Below are positions 7,576-15,421 of a DNA stretch of 64,000 nucleotides, one piece after another. The position numbers and the translations under genes are program-made. How positions within the stretch are numbered: the stretch's first letter is position 1; every line of letters begins with the position of its first letter. Under the pieces are notes generated by a model. The model made no database searches. It saw only the letters and a list, made by a program, of their open reading frames with translations, and was not told the DNA's origin. This DNA comes from Blautia schinkii (GTDB taxonomy: Bacteria; Bacillota; Clostridia; Lachnospirales; Lachnospiraceae): assembly GCF_013304825.1 (NCBI RefSeq), contig NZ_JAAWUO010000009.1:1-64000 (forward strand). The letters are read 5' to 3'.

Positions 7576-8829
7576 ATGACATACCGGGAACTTTTGAAAT
7601 TATATAAAGAAGGTCAGCTGGATGAAGAAACGAAAAAAAAGATAGCAGCAGATATTGAACGTCAGGATGCGATCAGTGAGTATCTTTACGAAGAAGGAGA
7701 GATTCCAGGCCTGGAAGATCTGGAACCGGAGAAAACGGATGTTTTTTCGGGAACAGATAAAGAACAGAAAATAGAAAACGAACGTTTTATAAAAGAAATA
7801 CGAAAAGCAGTGCGCAGAGCTCTTCTGAAAACAGGAATAGCGGTTGGCTGTGTTATCCTTGCTGTTATCCTGGGAGCGGTTTTCATATTTCCGAAAGTGG
7901 TTTCAGCATTATTTTATGATCCAAATGAAGTTGTCGGGGAGAATTCGGAAAATACAGATATTAAAACTACCAGAATGAGCCTGGATCTTTCTGTATATTC
8001 AGAATTGTTTCTTGCGGGAAACAGGAGAGATCAGGTGAATGCTGTTGACAGGGGGTACGGTGTGTATGATATTACAATTCCGCAAACAGTAAGCAGAAAT
8101 GGGAAGTTTACGTCTGTCAGCGGTAAACTTGTCCGGGGAAAACTTACGTTATATGATAATAATGTGCTTAAGGTTCCTGGCTGGCGTTTTTATCTTCCGG
8201 GAGATGAAGAAGCCTGGGAGGCGTGGGAAGTTAATTCTGACGGAACTGAGACGAAGATAGATGGGAAAGAACGGAAAAAAGATAGCATCCGGGCATCTAA
8301 AGAGGAGATCGAACAGTACAGTGATACGGACTGGTATACAGCATATGTATCGCTTGATAAACTTACAGATTATAAAGAATTCATCCAATGGGCAGAAGCC
8401 TTTTCGAAGAAGGAAAATATGGATCTGGGAGATCTCTGGTGTGCGGTATATACGGACACATATACGAATGTAAACACAGGTTTTGTTCCGGAGCCATCGG
8501 GTTCCAGCATGAACTGGGACAGAGAGAAGTACCCGTATCTTTCGCTTCTGGATGATCATGATCCTTATGAAATGATTGATGAAACGGATGAAAAGGTCAT
8601 GGAGACACATTATATAAGTCTTTTGTCTTATCTTGCAGATCATAGTGACATTATAAAAATGATGGATGTAACAGAAGATTTTGCTGATGGATGTCAGAAT
8701 ATGATCACTTATGTAAAAAAGAACGGATTAAAAATACAAGGTTTTGCTGCAAGTGTACAAAAAGAAACACTTTTGGAATTGTATGAAGAGGATCTGGTAG
8801 ATTATATTGATACACAGCCGCAGAGTTGA
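7576..8829 (+). CDS. membrane anti-sigma factor of the Sigma_reg_N/Sigma_reg_C type
   Basis: 417 residues. I chose ATG at 7576, nine bases after AGGAGG; a GTG at 7567 would lie against the ribosome binding site. A cytoplasmic N-terminal part (about 1-85) holds charged helices that would bind the sigma factor. One transmembrane helix (about 87-105) and a large outer domain (about 110-417) follow. The outer part carries long aromatic and acidic stretches in keeping with the sigma-regulator C-terminal family, as in other Firmicute ECF operons. Its job is to hold the sigma factor inactive until an envelope signal arrives. The family match is from recall and not from a search. Confidence 0.75.
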   Translation: MTYRELLKLYKEGQLDEETKKKIAADIERQDAISEYLYEEGEIPGLEDLEPEKTDVFSGTDKEQKIENERFIKEIRKAVRRALLKTGIAVGCVILAVILGAVFIFPKVVSALFYDPNEVVGENSENTDIKTTRMSLDLSVYSELFLAGNRRDQVNAVDRGYGVYDITIPQTVSRNGKFTSVSGKLVRGKLTLYDNNVLKVPGWRFYLPGDEEAWEAWEVNSDGTETKIDGKERKKDSIRASKEEIEQYSDTDWYTAYVSLDKLTDYKEFIQWAEAFSKKENMDLGDLWCAVYTDTYTNVNTGFVPEPSGSSMNWDREKYPYLSLLDDHDPYEMIDETDEKVMETHYISLLSYLADHSDIIKMMDVTEDFADGCQNMITYVKKNGLKIQGFAASVQKETLLELYEEDLVDYIDTQPQS

Positions 8830-8849
8830 ATGTGTGTCAGCTGCTTTTG

Positions 8850-8883
8850 CACCGCAGGGATGAGAGATCTCTGCGGTGTTTTG
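8850..8883 (+). terminator. terminator of the sigma/anti-sigma operon
   Basis: CACCGCAG (8850-8857) pairs with CTGCGGTG (8871-8878), followed by TTTTGT. Confidence 0.8.
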
Positions 8884-8935
8884 TACGGCTTTATGCAGAA
8901 AATCACCACAATTCAAGAAAAACACATAAAATATA

Positions 8936-8964
8936 TTGGAAAAAATGAAAGAAAAGGGTATAAT
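8936..8964 (+). promoter_or_regulatory. sigma-A promoter of the MATE exporter gene
   Basis: TTGGAA (8936-8941), a 17-base spacer, and a perfect TATAAT (8959-8964), 74 bases before the start codon. Confidence 0.7.
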
Positions 8965-9037
8965 GTCTAAGAAAGCGTGACTAATAAATTACAGATAGAT
9001 TTTTGTAAAATTTAAGAATAATCCAGGAGATGAAAAC

Positions 9038-10378
9038 ATGGAACAGCAGCATATGTTTACAAACCGGATGATCCGTAATCTGCTGGTTCCGGTAGTGCTG
9101 GAACAGATTTTGAATTCGATAATGGGAACCGCAGATACCATGATGGTAAGTAATGTGGGATCTGCGGCTCTTTCTGCGGTTTCCCTTGTGGATTCCATCA
9201 ATATACTTCTGATCCAGGCTTTTTCTGCACTGGCAGCAGGAGGAGCTATTGTCTGCGCGCAGTATATCGGACAGAAGAATTATGAGAAAGCAAATATGTC
9301 GGCAAGACAGGTTTTGTTTATTATTACGGCGATTTCTGTAGCTGTATCTGCAGTCTGTCTTATTTTTCAGAAGCCTTTACTGCGGCTGATATTTGGTTCA
9401 GTAGAAGCGGATGTCATGCGTGCTTCTGAGACGTATTTCTTTTTTACAGCATTGTCATTTCCGTTTATAGCTTCCTATGATGCTGCGGCATCTATTTTCC
9501 GGGCGCAGGAGAATACGAAAGGACCAATGATCATTTCCATGATTTCCAATGTAATGAACATTGGCGGAAATGCGGTCCTGATCTGGGTATTTCATATGGG
9601 AGTTGCAGGAGCGGCGATCTCAACACTGGTTTCGCGAGTTTTCTGTGCTGTAGTAGTTTTATATCAGCTCAGAAAGGACAGACAGCCTATTGTTGTGAAG
9701 GATTACCTGAAGATCCGTCCGGACTGGTCTATGATAGGAAGAATTCTTGGACTTGGAATTCCGTCAGGAATCGAGAATAGTATGTTCCAGCTTGGAAAAC
9801 TTGCGATCCAGTCAACAGTTTCCACACTTGGAACAGCGGCGATTGCTGCACAGGCTATGACAAATATCCTTGAGAACCTCAATGGAATTGCAGCGATCGG
9901 TGTAGGCGTAGGACTCATGACCATTGTTGGCCAGTGTCTCGGTGCCGGACGAAAAGATGAAGCTATCTATTACATAAAAAAACTCTGCGTGATCGCGGAG
10001 ATTGTTATTATTGTAAGCTGTCTCACTGTATACGCACTGGCAAGACCGGTAACAATCCTCGGCGGTATGGAAAAATCCAGTGCTGCCATGTGCATTCACA
10101 TGATCACGTGGATCACCATTGTAAAACCACTGGTATGGACCATGGCCTTTGTGCCGGGATATGGACTCCGGGCAGCAGGAGATGTGAAATTCTCCATGAT
10201 CACATCATGCTGTACCATGTGGGCGTGCAGGTTCTGTCTCTGCATATTCCTCATAAGAGTCTTAGGCTTCGGCCCAATGGGAGTATGGATCGGAATGTTC
10301 GCCGACTGGACAGTACGAGGAATTCTATTCACGTGGAGATTCCACAGCCGGCGGTGGCTGAAGCACAAGGTAATTTGA
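9038..10378 (+). CDS. MATE-family efflux transporter
   Basis: 446 residues with about twelve hydrophobic segments arranged as two six-helix halves. Typical first-half features are seen: NRMIRNLLVPVVLEQ at the N-terminus, then MGTADTMMVSNVG. MATE proteins export drugs or metabolites using a Na+ or H+ gradient. CCAGGAGA precedes the ATG and the gene has its own promoter. The stop codon lies inside a perfect hairpin (GGTAATTT 10369-10376 with AAATTACC 10380-10387). The substrate is unknown. Confidence 0.92.
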   Translation: MEQQHMFTNRMIRNLLVPVVLEQILNSIMGTADTMMVSNVGSAALSAVSLVDSINILLIQAFSALAAGGAIVCAQYIGQKNYEKANMSARQVLFIITAISVAVSAVCLIFQKPLLRLIFGSVEADVMRASETYFFFTALSFPFIASYDAAASIFRAQENTKGPMIISMISNVMNIGGNAVLIWVFHMGVAGAAISTLVSRVFCAVVVLYQLRKDRQPIVVKDYLKIRPDWSMIGRILGLGIPSGIENSMFQLGKLAIQSTVSTLGTAAIAAQAMTNILENLNGIAAIGVGVGLMTIVGQCLGAGRKDEAIYYIKKLCVIAEIVIIVSCLTVYALARPVTILGGMEKSSAAMCIHMITWITIVKPLVWTMAFVPGYGLRAAGDVKFSMITSCCTMWACRFCLCIFLIRVLGFGPMGVWIGMFADWTVRGILFTWRFHSRRWLKHKVI

Positions 10379-10808
10379 GAAATTACCGTTAGCTTCCAGA
10401 AAAGTCAGCTGGTTGTTTTAACTGTTCACTGAGAATGGTTCTATTGGAAAATCAAGGGGAATGTTTATTCATTCGGAGAGGAATAGTAATAACAGGACAG
10501 CCTGCTATGCAGGCGCTTCCGTCCCTTATCATCAACCTGACACCAACTAGACAACATCGGCACAACGCTACACTCCCAATACCGCTGAATACATCATCCC
10601 TTCAAAATATCACATAGCCAACACCGTAGCTCAGCTGCGTGCCCAGAGGGGAGGAGCGCGAGGAGGGGAAACGGGCTTCGCAACTTTGAGTGCCTCCCCT
10701 CCTCGCAAACTTCCACAGCTTAAAAAGCAGAATTATATTATAAAAAGTAAAACACCCAATCAAAAAAATTTTCCTACAAAAAACTCATTAAAGAAAAAGG
10801 AGGTGCCA
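10379..10808. other. 430-base intergenic leader before the cbi operon, with a long hairpin
   Basis: No credible gene is present. A perfect 12-bp stem, GCGAGGAGGGGA (10658-10669) with TCCCCTCCTCGC (10695-10706), has a 25-base loop and no T run, so it is not a classic terminator. A shorter palindrome GCCTGC/GCAGGC lies near 10499-10514. The stretch 10500-10700 is unusually C-rich on the plus strand compared with flanking genes. I looked for the conserved B12 box and the other cobalamin-riboswitch core blocks and did not see them. Confidence 0.6.
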
Positions 10809-10835
10809 ATGCAATATGACTGGTCTGGAAGATAA
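10809..10835 (+). other. eight-codon upstream ORF overlapping the cbiD start
   Basis: The strong GGAGG (10799-10803) is five bases from an ATG at 10809, which opens MQYDWSGR and then stops. The cbiD ATG lies seven bases further on in another frame, 12 bases from the same ribosome binding site. Ribosomes may therefore favour the short frame. Whether it is translated is not known. Confidence 0.35.
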
Positions 10836-12042
10836 ATACATTATAAAAAACAACAAACGCCTCCGCTATGGCTACACCACCGGTTCCTGCGCGGCAGGGG
10901 CAACCCGCGGCGCAGCCAGAATGCTACTCTCAGGAGAAGCTCTTTCAGAAGTAGAACTCCAAACCCCTAAGGGAATCACCCTGAATTTGCAGCTCCATGA
11001 CATCACCAAAGGTGAAAATTACGTATCCTGTGCAGTCCAGAAAGACGCAGGAGACGATCCCGACACCACCAACGGCATCCTGGTCTATGCAAAAGTCGAA
11101 AAGATTTCCGCTGAAGTAGCGAAGAACATTATAGATAATCAAAATACAGATTCAAAAAAAGTAATCATTCATTCCAGCATCATCCTTGACGGCGGCGTCG
11201 GTGTAGGCCGGGTCACAAAACCTGGTTTATCTCAGAAGGTGGGCGAAGCTGCCATCAACCCGGTTCCGAAGGCAATGATCCTTCGTGAGGCAGAAGAAGC
11301 AGCACAGGAATACGATTACGAAGGGTACCTGAAGATCACAATTTCCGTACCGGAGGGAGAAGAAATCTCAAAGAAAACCTTCAACCCCCGTCTGGGAATT
11401 ATGGGAGGTATTTCCATTCTTGGAACAAGCGGTATTGTGGAGCCAATGAGCGAGCGAGCCCTGATCGCCAGCATCCAGGTGGAAATGAAACAGCATTTCT
11501 GTCAGGGAGAAAATTACATTCTGGTGACACCGGGAAATTATGGGGCTGATTATCTCAGGGAACATATGACGATTCCTTTTGAGAATAATATCAAATGTAG
11601 CAATTATGTAGGAGAAACCATAGATATGGCCATAGATATGGGTGTAAAGGGAATCCTTTTTGTAGCCCATATCGGTAAATTTGTAAAAGTTGCAGCAGGG
11701 ATCATGAATACGCATTCTCACTGCGCAGATGGCAGAATGGAAGTTCTCTGTGCAAGTGCCATACGGGCAGGTGGTACACTGGAATGTGCCCGGGAGATTC
11801 TGGAGGCAGGAACAACAGACGAAGCCTTGGCTGTTATTGACAGATATGGGATTCTGGAGGAAACGATGGCTATTGTGATGGAGAAGATACAGTTTTATCT
11901 GGATCATCGTTCTTATGAGCAGATCCTGCTTGGTGCAGTGGTATTCTCCAATGTATATGGACTGCTGGGGCAGACCCGGGATGCCAGGAAGCTGATGGGA
12001 GCGATTCAGGAGCAGGCAGATGCAAAGACTGACAAATTGTGA
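10816..12042 (+). CDS. cbiD: cobalt-precorrin-5B (C1)-methyltransferase CbiD
   Basis: 408 residues, a little longer than usual. CbiD methylates C1 of the corrin ring with SAM in the oxygen-independent cobalamin route. The N-terminal signature LRYGYTTGSCAAGATRGA is diagnostic, followed by GRVTKPGL and a Gly-rich TPGNYG region. It is the first gene of an eleven-gene operon running to 23008. The next in-frame start candidates upstream are absent, so ATG 10816 is fixed even though it sits far from the ribosome binding site. Confidence 0.97.
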   Translation: MTGLEDKYIIKNNKRLRYGYTTGSCAAGATRGAARMLLSGEALSEVELQTPKGITLNLQLHDITKGENYVSCAVQKDAGDDPDTTNGILVYAKVEKISAEVAKNIIDNQNTDSKKVIIHSSIILDGGVGVGRVTKPGLSQKVGEAAINPVPKAMILREAEEAAQEYDYEGYLKITISVPEGEEISKKTFNPRLGIMGGISILGTSGIVEPMSERALIASIQVEMKQHFCQGENYILVTPGNYGADYLREHMTIPFENNIKCSNYVGETIDMAIDMGVKGILFVAHIGKFVKVAAGIMNTHSHCADGRMEVLCASAIRAGGTLECAREILEAGTTDEALAVIDRYGILEETMAIVMEKIQFYLDHRSYEQILLGAVVFSNVYGLLGQTRDARKLMGAIQEQADAKTDKL

Positions 12043-12138
12043 AAAATCGAATCAAGGAAGTTCTCTGTGGAGTTGCAAAAAGCAATAAGCAAGGTAGGAA
12101 CTTGACTATAAAAAACAAACAACAGGAGGAAATAAAAA

Positions 12139-12840
12139 ATGGCAGGTAAATTATACGGAATAGGCGTGGGACCAGGAGATCCGGAACTTCTTACTTTAAA
12201 AGCACTTCGTCTTGTAAAAGAGGCAGATGTAGTGGCTCTTCCGGGAAAAGTTCCGGAAGACACCGTAGCATTTAAGATTGTAGAAGGTGCATATCCGGAG
12301 CTTGGAAAAAAAGAACTTCTTGCGGTTCCGTTCCCTATGTCAAAAGATCCGGTAGTGCTGAAGAGCTATCATGATGAAGGAGCGGAAAAAGTTAAGGCAG
12401 TACTTGACCAGGGAAAAAATGTAGCATTTCTTACCCTTGGTGATCCGACTGTATATTCTACTTATCTTTACGTGCATCACAGACTTGTGGCACAGGGATA
12501 TGAAACAGAAATCGTCTGTGGAATCACATCTTTCTGTGCAGTTTCCGCACGTTTGAACACAGGTCTTGTGGAGAAGGCTGAGCCTCTTCACGTAATCCCT
12601 GCATCTTACCAGATCGAGGATGCGCTGAAGCTTCCGGGAACCAAGGTACTTATGAAAGCCGGAAAGAAAATGAAAGATGTGAAAGCTGAGCTTCTTGCAC
12701 AGGGCGCAGAAGCTATGATGATCGAGAACTGTGGCATGCCGGATGAGAAGATCTACAGAACTGTGGAAGAAATCCCGGAAGACGCAGGATATTATTCACT
12801 GATCATTATCAAAGAAAATAAAGAAAGGACTGAAGAATAG
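12139..12840 (+). CDS. cbiL: cobalt-factor II / precorrin-2 C20-methyltransferase
   Basis: 233 residues, the usual length. CbiL adds a methyl group at C20 in the second ring methylation. It shows the SAM-binding GIGVGPGDPELLTLKA at the N-terminus, the FLTLGDPTVYSTY motif typical of the C20 enzyme, and GITSFCAVSARL. GGAGG lies before ATG 12139, and a 96-base gap separates it from cbiD. The gap contains no gene, and no B12 riboswitch was seen there. Confidence 0.96.
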   Translation: MAGKLYGIGVGPGDPELLTLKALRLVKEADVVALPGKVPEDTVAFKIVEGAYPELGKKELLAVPFPMSKDPVVLKSYHDEGAEKVKAVLDQGKNVAFLTLGDPTVYSTYLYVHHRLVAQGYETEIVCGITSFCAVSARLNTGLVEKAEPLHVIPASYQIEDALKLPGTKVLMKAGKKMKDVKAELLAQGAEAMMIENCGMPDEKIYRTVEEIPEDAGYYSLIIIKENKERTEE

Positions 12841-12843
12841 ATT

Positions 12844-13602
12844 ATGGTACATTTTGTAGGAGCAGGTCCGGGAGCACCGGATCTTATCACAGTAAGAGGA
12901 AAACAGTATTTAGAGGAAGCAGATGTGATCATTTATGCAGGATCTCTTGTTAATCCCAAGCTTCTGGAGTATTCCAAAGATGTCTGCACTATTCATAACA
13001 GTGCAAAAATGACTCTGGAGGAAGTGATCTCTGTTATGGAGAGAGCTGAGGCAGAAGGGAAGATGACTGTACGTCTCCATACAGGTGATCCATGTATCTA
13101 CGGTGCGATCCGTGAGCAGATGGATATTCTGGATGAGAAAGGAATCCCTTATGATTCCTGCCCTGGAGTCAGTGCATTCTGCGGAGCAGCATCTGCACTG
13201 AACCTGGAGTACACACTTCCGGATATTTCCCAGAGCGTGATCATTACCAGAATGGAAGGAAGAACACCTGTACCTGCCAAAGAAAGCATTCAGTCTTTTG
13301 CAGCTCACAATGCAACAATGGTTATCTTCCTGAGCACAGGTATGCTGGAAGAGCTGAGCTGCAGACTTGTTGAGGGTGGATACCGTGAGGATACACCGGC
13401 AGCTATCGTTTACAAGGCAACCTGGCCGGATGAGAAGAAATTTATCTGTACAGTAGGAACTCTTGCGCAGACAGCAAAAGAGAACAACATCACAAAAACA
13501 GCACTGATGCTGGTTGGTGATGCAGTAAATGCAGCGCATTATGACAGATCCAAGCTTTATGATCCGGGATTTACAACAGAATTCCGTGAAGCTACGAAAT
13601 AA
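12844..13602 (+). CDS. cbiF: cobalt-precorrin-4 C11-methyltransferase
   Basis: 252 residues. CbiF methylates C11. Family features: FVGAGPGAPDLITVRG at the N-terminus, RLHTGDPCIYGAI, and the PGVSAFCGAAS loop. It starts three bases after the cbiL stop, so translation is probably coupled. Confidence 0.96.
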   Translation: MVHFVGAGPGAPDLITVRGKQYLEEADVIIYAGSLVNPKLLEYSKDVCTIHNSAKMTLEEVISVMERAEAEGKMTVRLHTGDPCIYGAIREQMDILDEKGIPYDSCPGVSAFCGAASALNLEYTLPDISQSVIITRMEGRTPVPAKESIQSFAAHNATMVIFLSTGMLEELSCRLVEGGYREDTPAAIVYKATWPDEKKFICTVGTLAQTAKENNITKTALMLVGDAVNAAHYDRSKLYDPGFTTEFREATK

Positions 13603-13605
13603 GAC

Positions 13606-14697
13606 ATGAATATTGCGATTATTTGCTTCAGCATGACAGGACTGGAGACAGGGGAAAAACTTAAAAAAGCATTAACAGAAGAAGGAGAGCAGGTTACACT
13701 GGCAAAAAAGAGCCGCTATCTTCCGGACTCTATCGCTGTTTCCACCTCCCAGTGGGCAGGAGAACAGTTTCGGTCAGGGAAAGACGGCGTGATTTTTATC
13801 GGTGCCTGTGGGATCGCTGTTCGCAGCATTGCACCATACATTGTTGGGAAAAAAACAGACCCTGCAGTTCTTGTGATCGATGAGTGCGGGAATTTTGTGA
13901 TCTCCCTTCTTTCCGGTCATCTGGGCGGAGCCAATGAGCTGGCACTTCGCTGTGCTGGATATCTTGAGGCAACGCCGGTCGTCACCACGGCGACAGATCT
14001 TCACAGCCGCTTTGCAGTAGATGTTTTTGCAAAAAAGAACGGCTGTGCCATCTTTCATATGAAAGCAGCTAAGGAAGCATCCGCAGCCCTTCTCGCTGGA
14101 GAAAAGATCGGCTTTTACAGTGAATTTCCGTGGGAGGGAGAACTGCCGGAAGGACTGGTACTCTGTAACAGAGCTGGCAAGCCCCTGTGCAGGGAGTGTC
14201 TTGCTGTATCTTCTGGAGCAGACATTGCACCGCCGGAAACCGGCATCGCAGTAACCATCCACAGAAACTGTCTGCCGTTTCCAAACACAGTCCACGTAGT
14301 TCCGCCATCCGCAGTCTTAGGTATGGGCTGCCGCAGAGGAAAGGAAGCTGCTCCTGTCCGGGAAGCAGCGGAAGAATGTCTGAAAGAAGCAGATATATAC
14401 AAAGAAGCTCTTTGTGCTATTGCAAGCATTGACCTGAAAAAAGAAGAACCAGGTATTCTGGCCTTATCAGAAGCCTGGAGTCTTCCATTTCAGACCTTTG
14501 CAGAGGAAGAGCTGAAAGCAGTAAAAGGAGAATTTACTCCGTCAAAATTTGTCGAAAAAATAACAGGTGTGGATAATGTCTGTGAGCGCAGCGCAGTGCT
14601 GGCAAGCGGACAGGGTTCACTGATCAGAAAAAAAACAGGCCGGGACGGTGTAACCACCGCTCTTGCAGCCGGAAATCGGAGGATACATTTTGAGTAA
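13606..14697 (+). CDS. cbiG: cobalt-precorrin-5A hydrolase CbiG
   Basis: 363 residues. CbiG opens the ring delta-lactone and releases acetaldehyde, a step found only in the oxygen-independent route. Both domains are present: an N-terminal part with GACGIAVRSIAPYI and LLSGHLGGANEL, and a C-terminal part beginning near VLGMGCRRG and holding FTPSKFVEKITGVDNVCERSA in part. It starts three bases after cbiF and its last codons overlap cbiH. Confidence 0.95.
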   Translation: MNIAIICFSMTGLETGEKLKKALTEEGEQVTLAKKSRYLPDSIAVSTSQWAGEQFRSGKDGVIFIGACGIAVRSIAPYIVGKKTDPAVLVIDECGNFVISLLSGHLGGANELALRCAGYLEATPVVTTATDLHSRFAVDVFAKKNGCAIFHMKAAKEASAALLAGEKIGFYSEFPWEGELPEGLVLCNRAGKPLCRECLAVSSGADIAPPETGIAVTIHRNCLPFPNTVHVVPPSAVLGMGCRRGKEAAPVREAAEECLKEADIYKEALCAIASIDLKKEEPGILALSEAWSLPFQTFAEEELKAVKGEFTPSKFVEKITGVDNVCERSAVLASGQGSLIRKKTGRDGVTTALAAGNRRIHFE

Positions 14698-15421
14698 AAT
14701 TTATGTTGTGGGAATTGGCCCGGGTGCATATGACCAGATGACTGGAAGAGCGATCCGTGCATTAAATGAAAGTGATGTGATCATCGGCTACACAGTATAT
14801 GTTGACCTTGTAAAGGAGTATTTTGCAGGAAAAGAATTCATGACAACACCGATGAAAAAAGAGGTAGACCGCTGTGTACTTGCTTTTGAGGAAGCAAAAA
14901 AAGGCAGGACAGTTTCCATGATCTGCAGCGGAGATGCAGGTGTCTACGGTATGGCCGGTCTGATGTATGAGGTTGGAGAAAACTATCCGGACGTAGAGCT
15001 TACTATTATCCCGGGAGTTACCGCAGCAACAGGCGGGGCAGCAGTTCTTGGCGCACCGCTGATCCACGATTTCTGTCTCATCAGCCTGAGTGACCTTCTT
15101 ACCCCGTGGGAAAAGATCGAGGCAAGACTTCTTGCTGCTGCACAGGCTGATTTTGTAGTGTGTCTCTACAATCCGTCCAGCAGAAAGCGTAAGGATTATC
15201 TTCAGAAAGCCTGTGATCTGATGATGAAATATAAATCACCTGATACAGTCTGCGGAACTGTTGCACAGATCGCAAGAGATGGCGAGACTGCACAGGTCAT
15301 GACCTTAAAAGAACTTCGCGACACAGAAGTAGATATGTTTACCACTGTCTTTGTGGGAAATTCCCAGACAAAGAATATCGGTGGCAGGATGGTAACACCA
15401 AGGGGATATAAGAATGTATAA
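14690..15421 (+). CDS. cbiH: cobalt-precorrin-3 (precorrin-3B) C17-methyltransferase CbiH
   Basis: 243 residues from a TTG start at 14690, seven bases after GGAGG (14678-14682) and overlapping the end of cbiG. This start gives MSKIYVVGIGPGAYDQMT, which fits the family N-terminus. The enzyme methylates C17 and drives ring contraction. Other features are ICSGDAGVYGMAG, PGVTAATGGAAVLGAPL and LYNPSSRKR. No Fe-S extension is seen, so it is the short CbiH form. Confidence 0.95.
   Translation: MSKIYVVGIGPGAYDQMTGRAIRALNESDVIIGYTVYVDLVKEYFAGKEFMTTPMKKEVDRCVLAFEEAKKGRTVSMICSGDAGVYGMAGLMYEVGENYPDVELTIIPGVTAATGGAAVLGAPLIHDFCLISLSDLLTPWEKIEARLLAAAQADFVVCLYNPSSRKRKDYLQKACDLMMKYKSPDTVCGTVAQIARDGETAQVMTLKELRDTEVDMFTTVFVGNSQTKNIGGRMVTPRGYKNV

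Noticed and set aside
10435-10617. 60-codon ORF in the leader of the cbi operon
   Set aside because: No ribosome binding site, Pro/Thr/Asn-rich content and no family resemblance.
10379-10815. possible cobalamin riboswitch
   Set aside because: The conserved B12 box and the other core blocks were not found by eye; kept only as a point to test.
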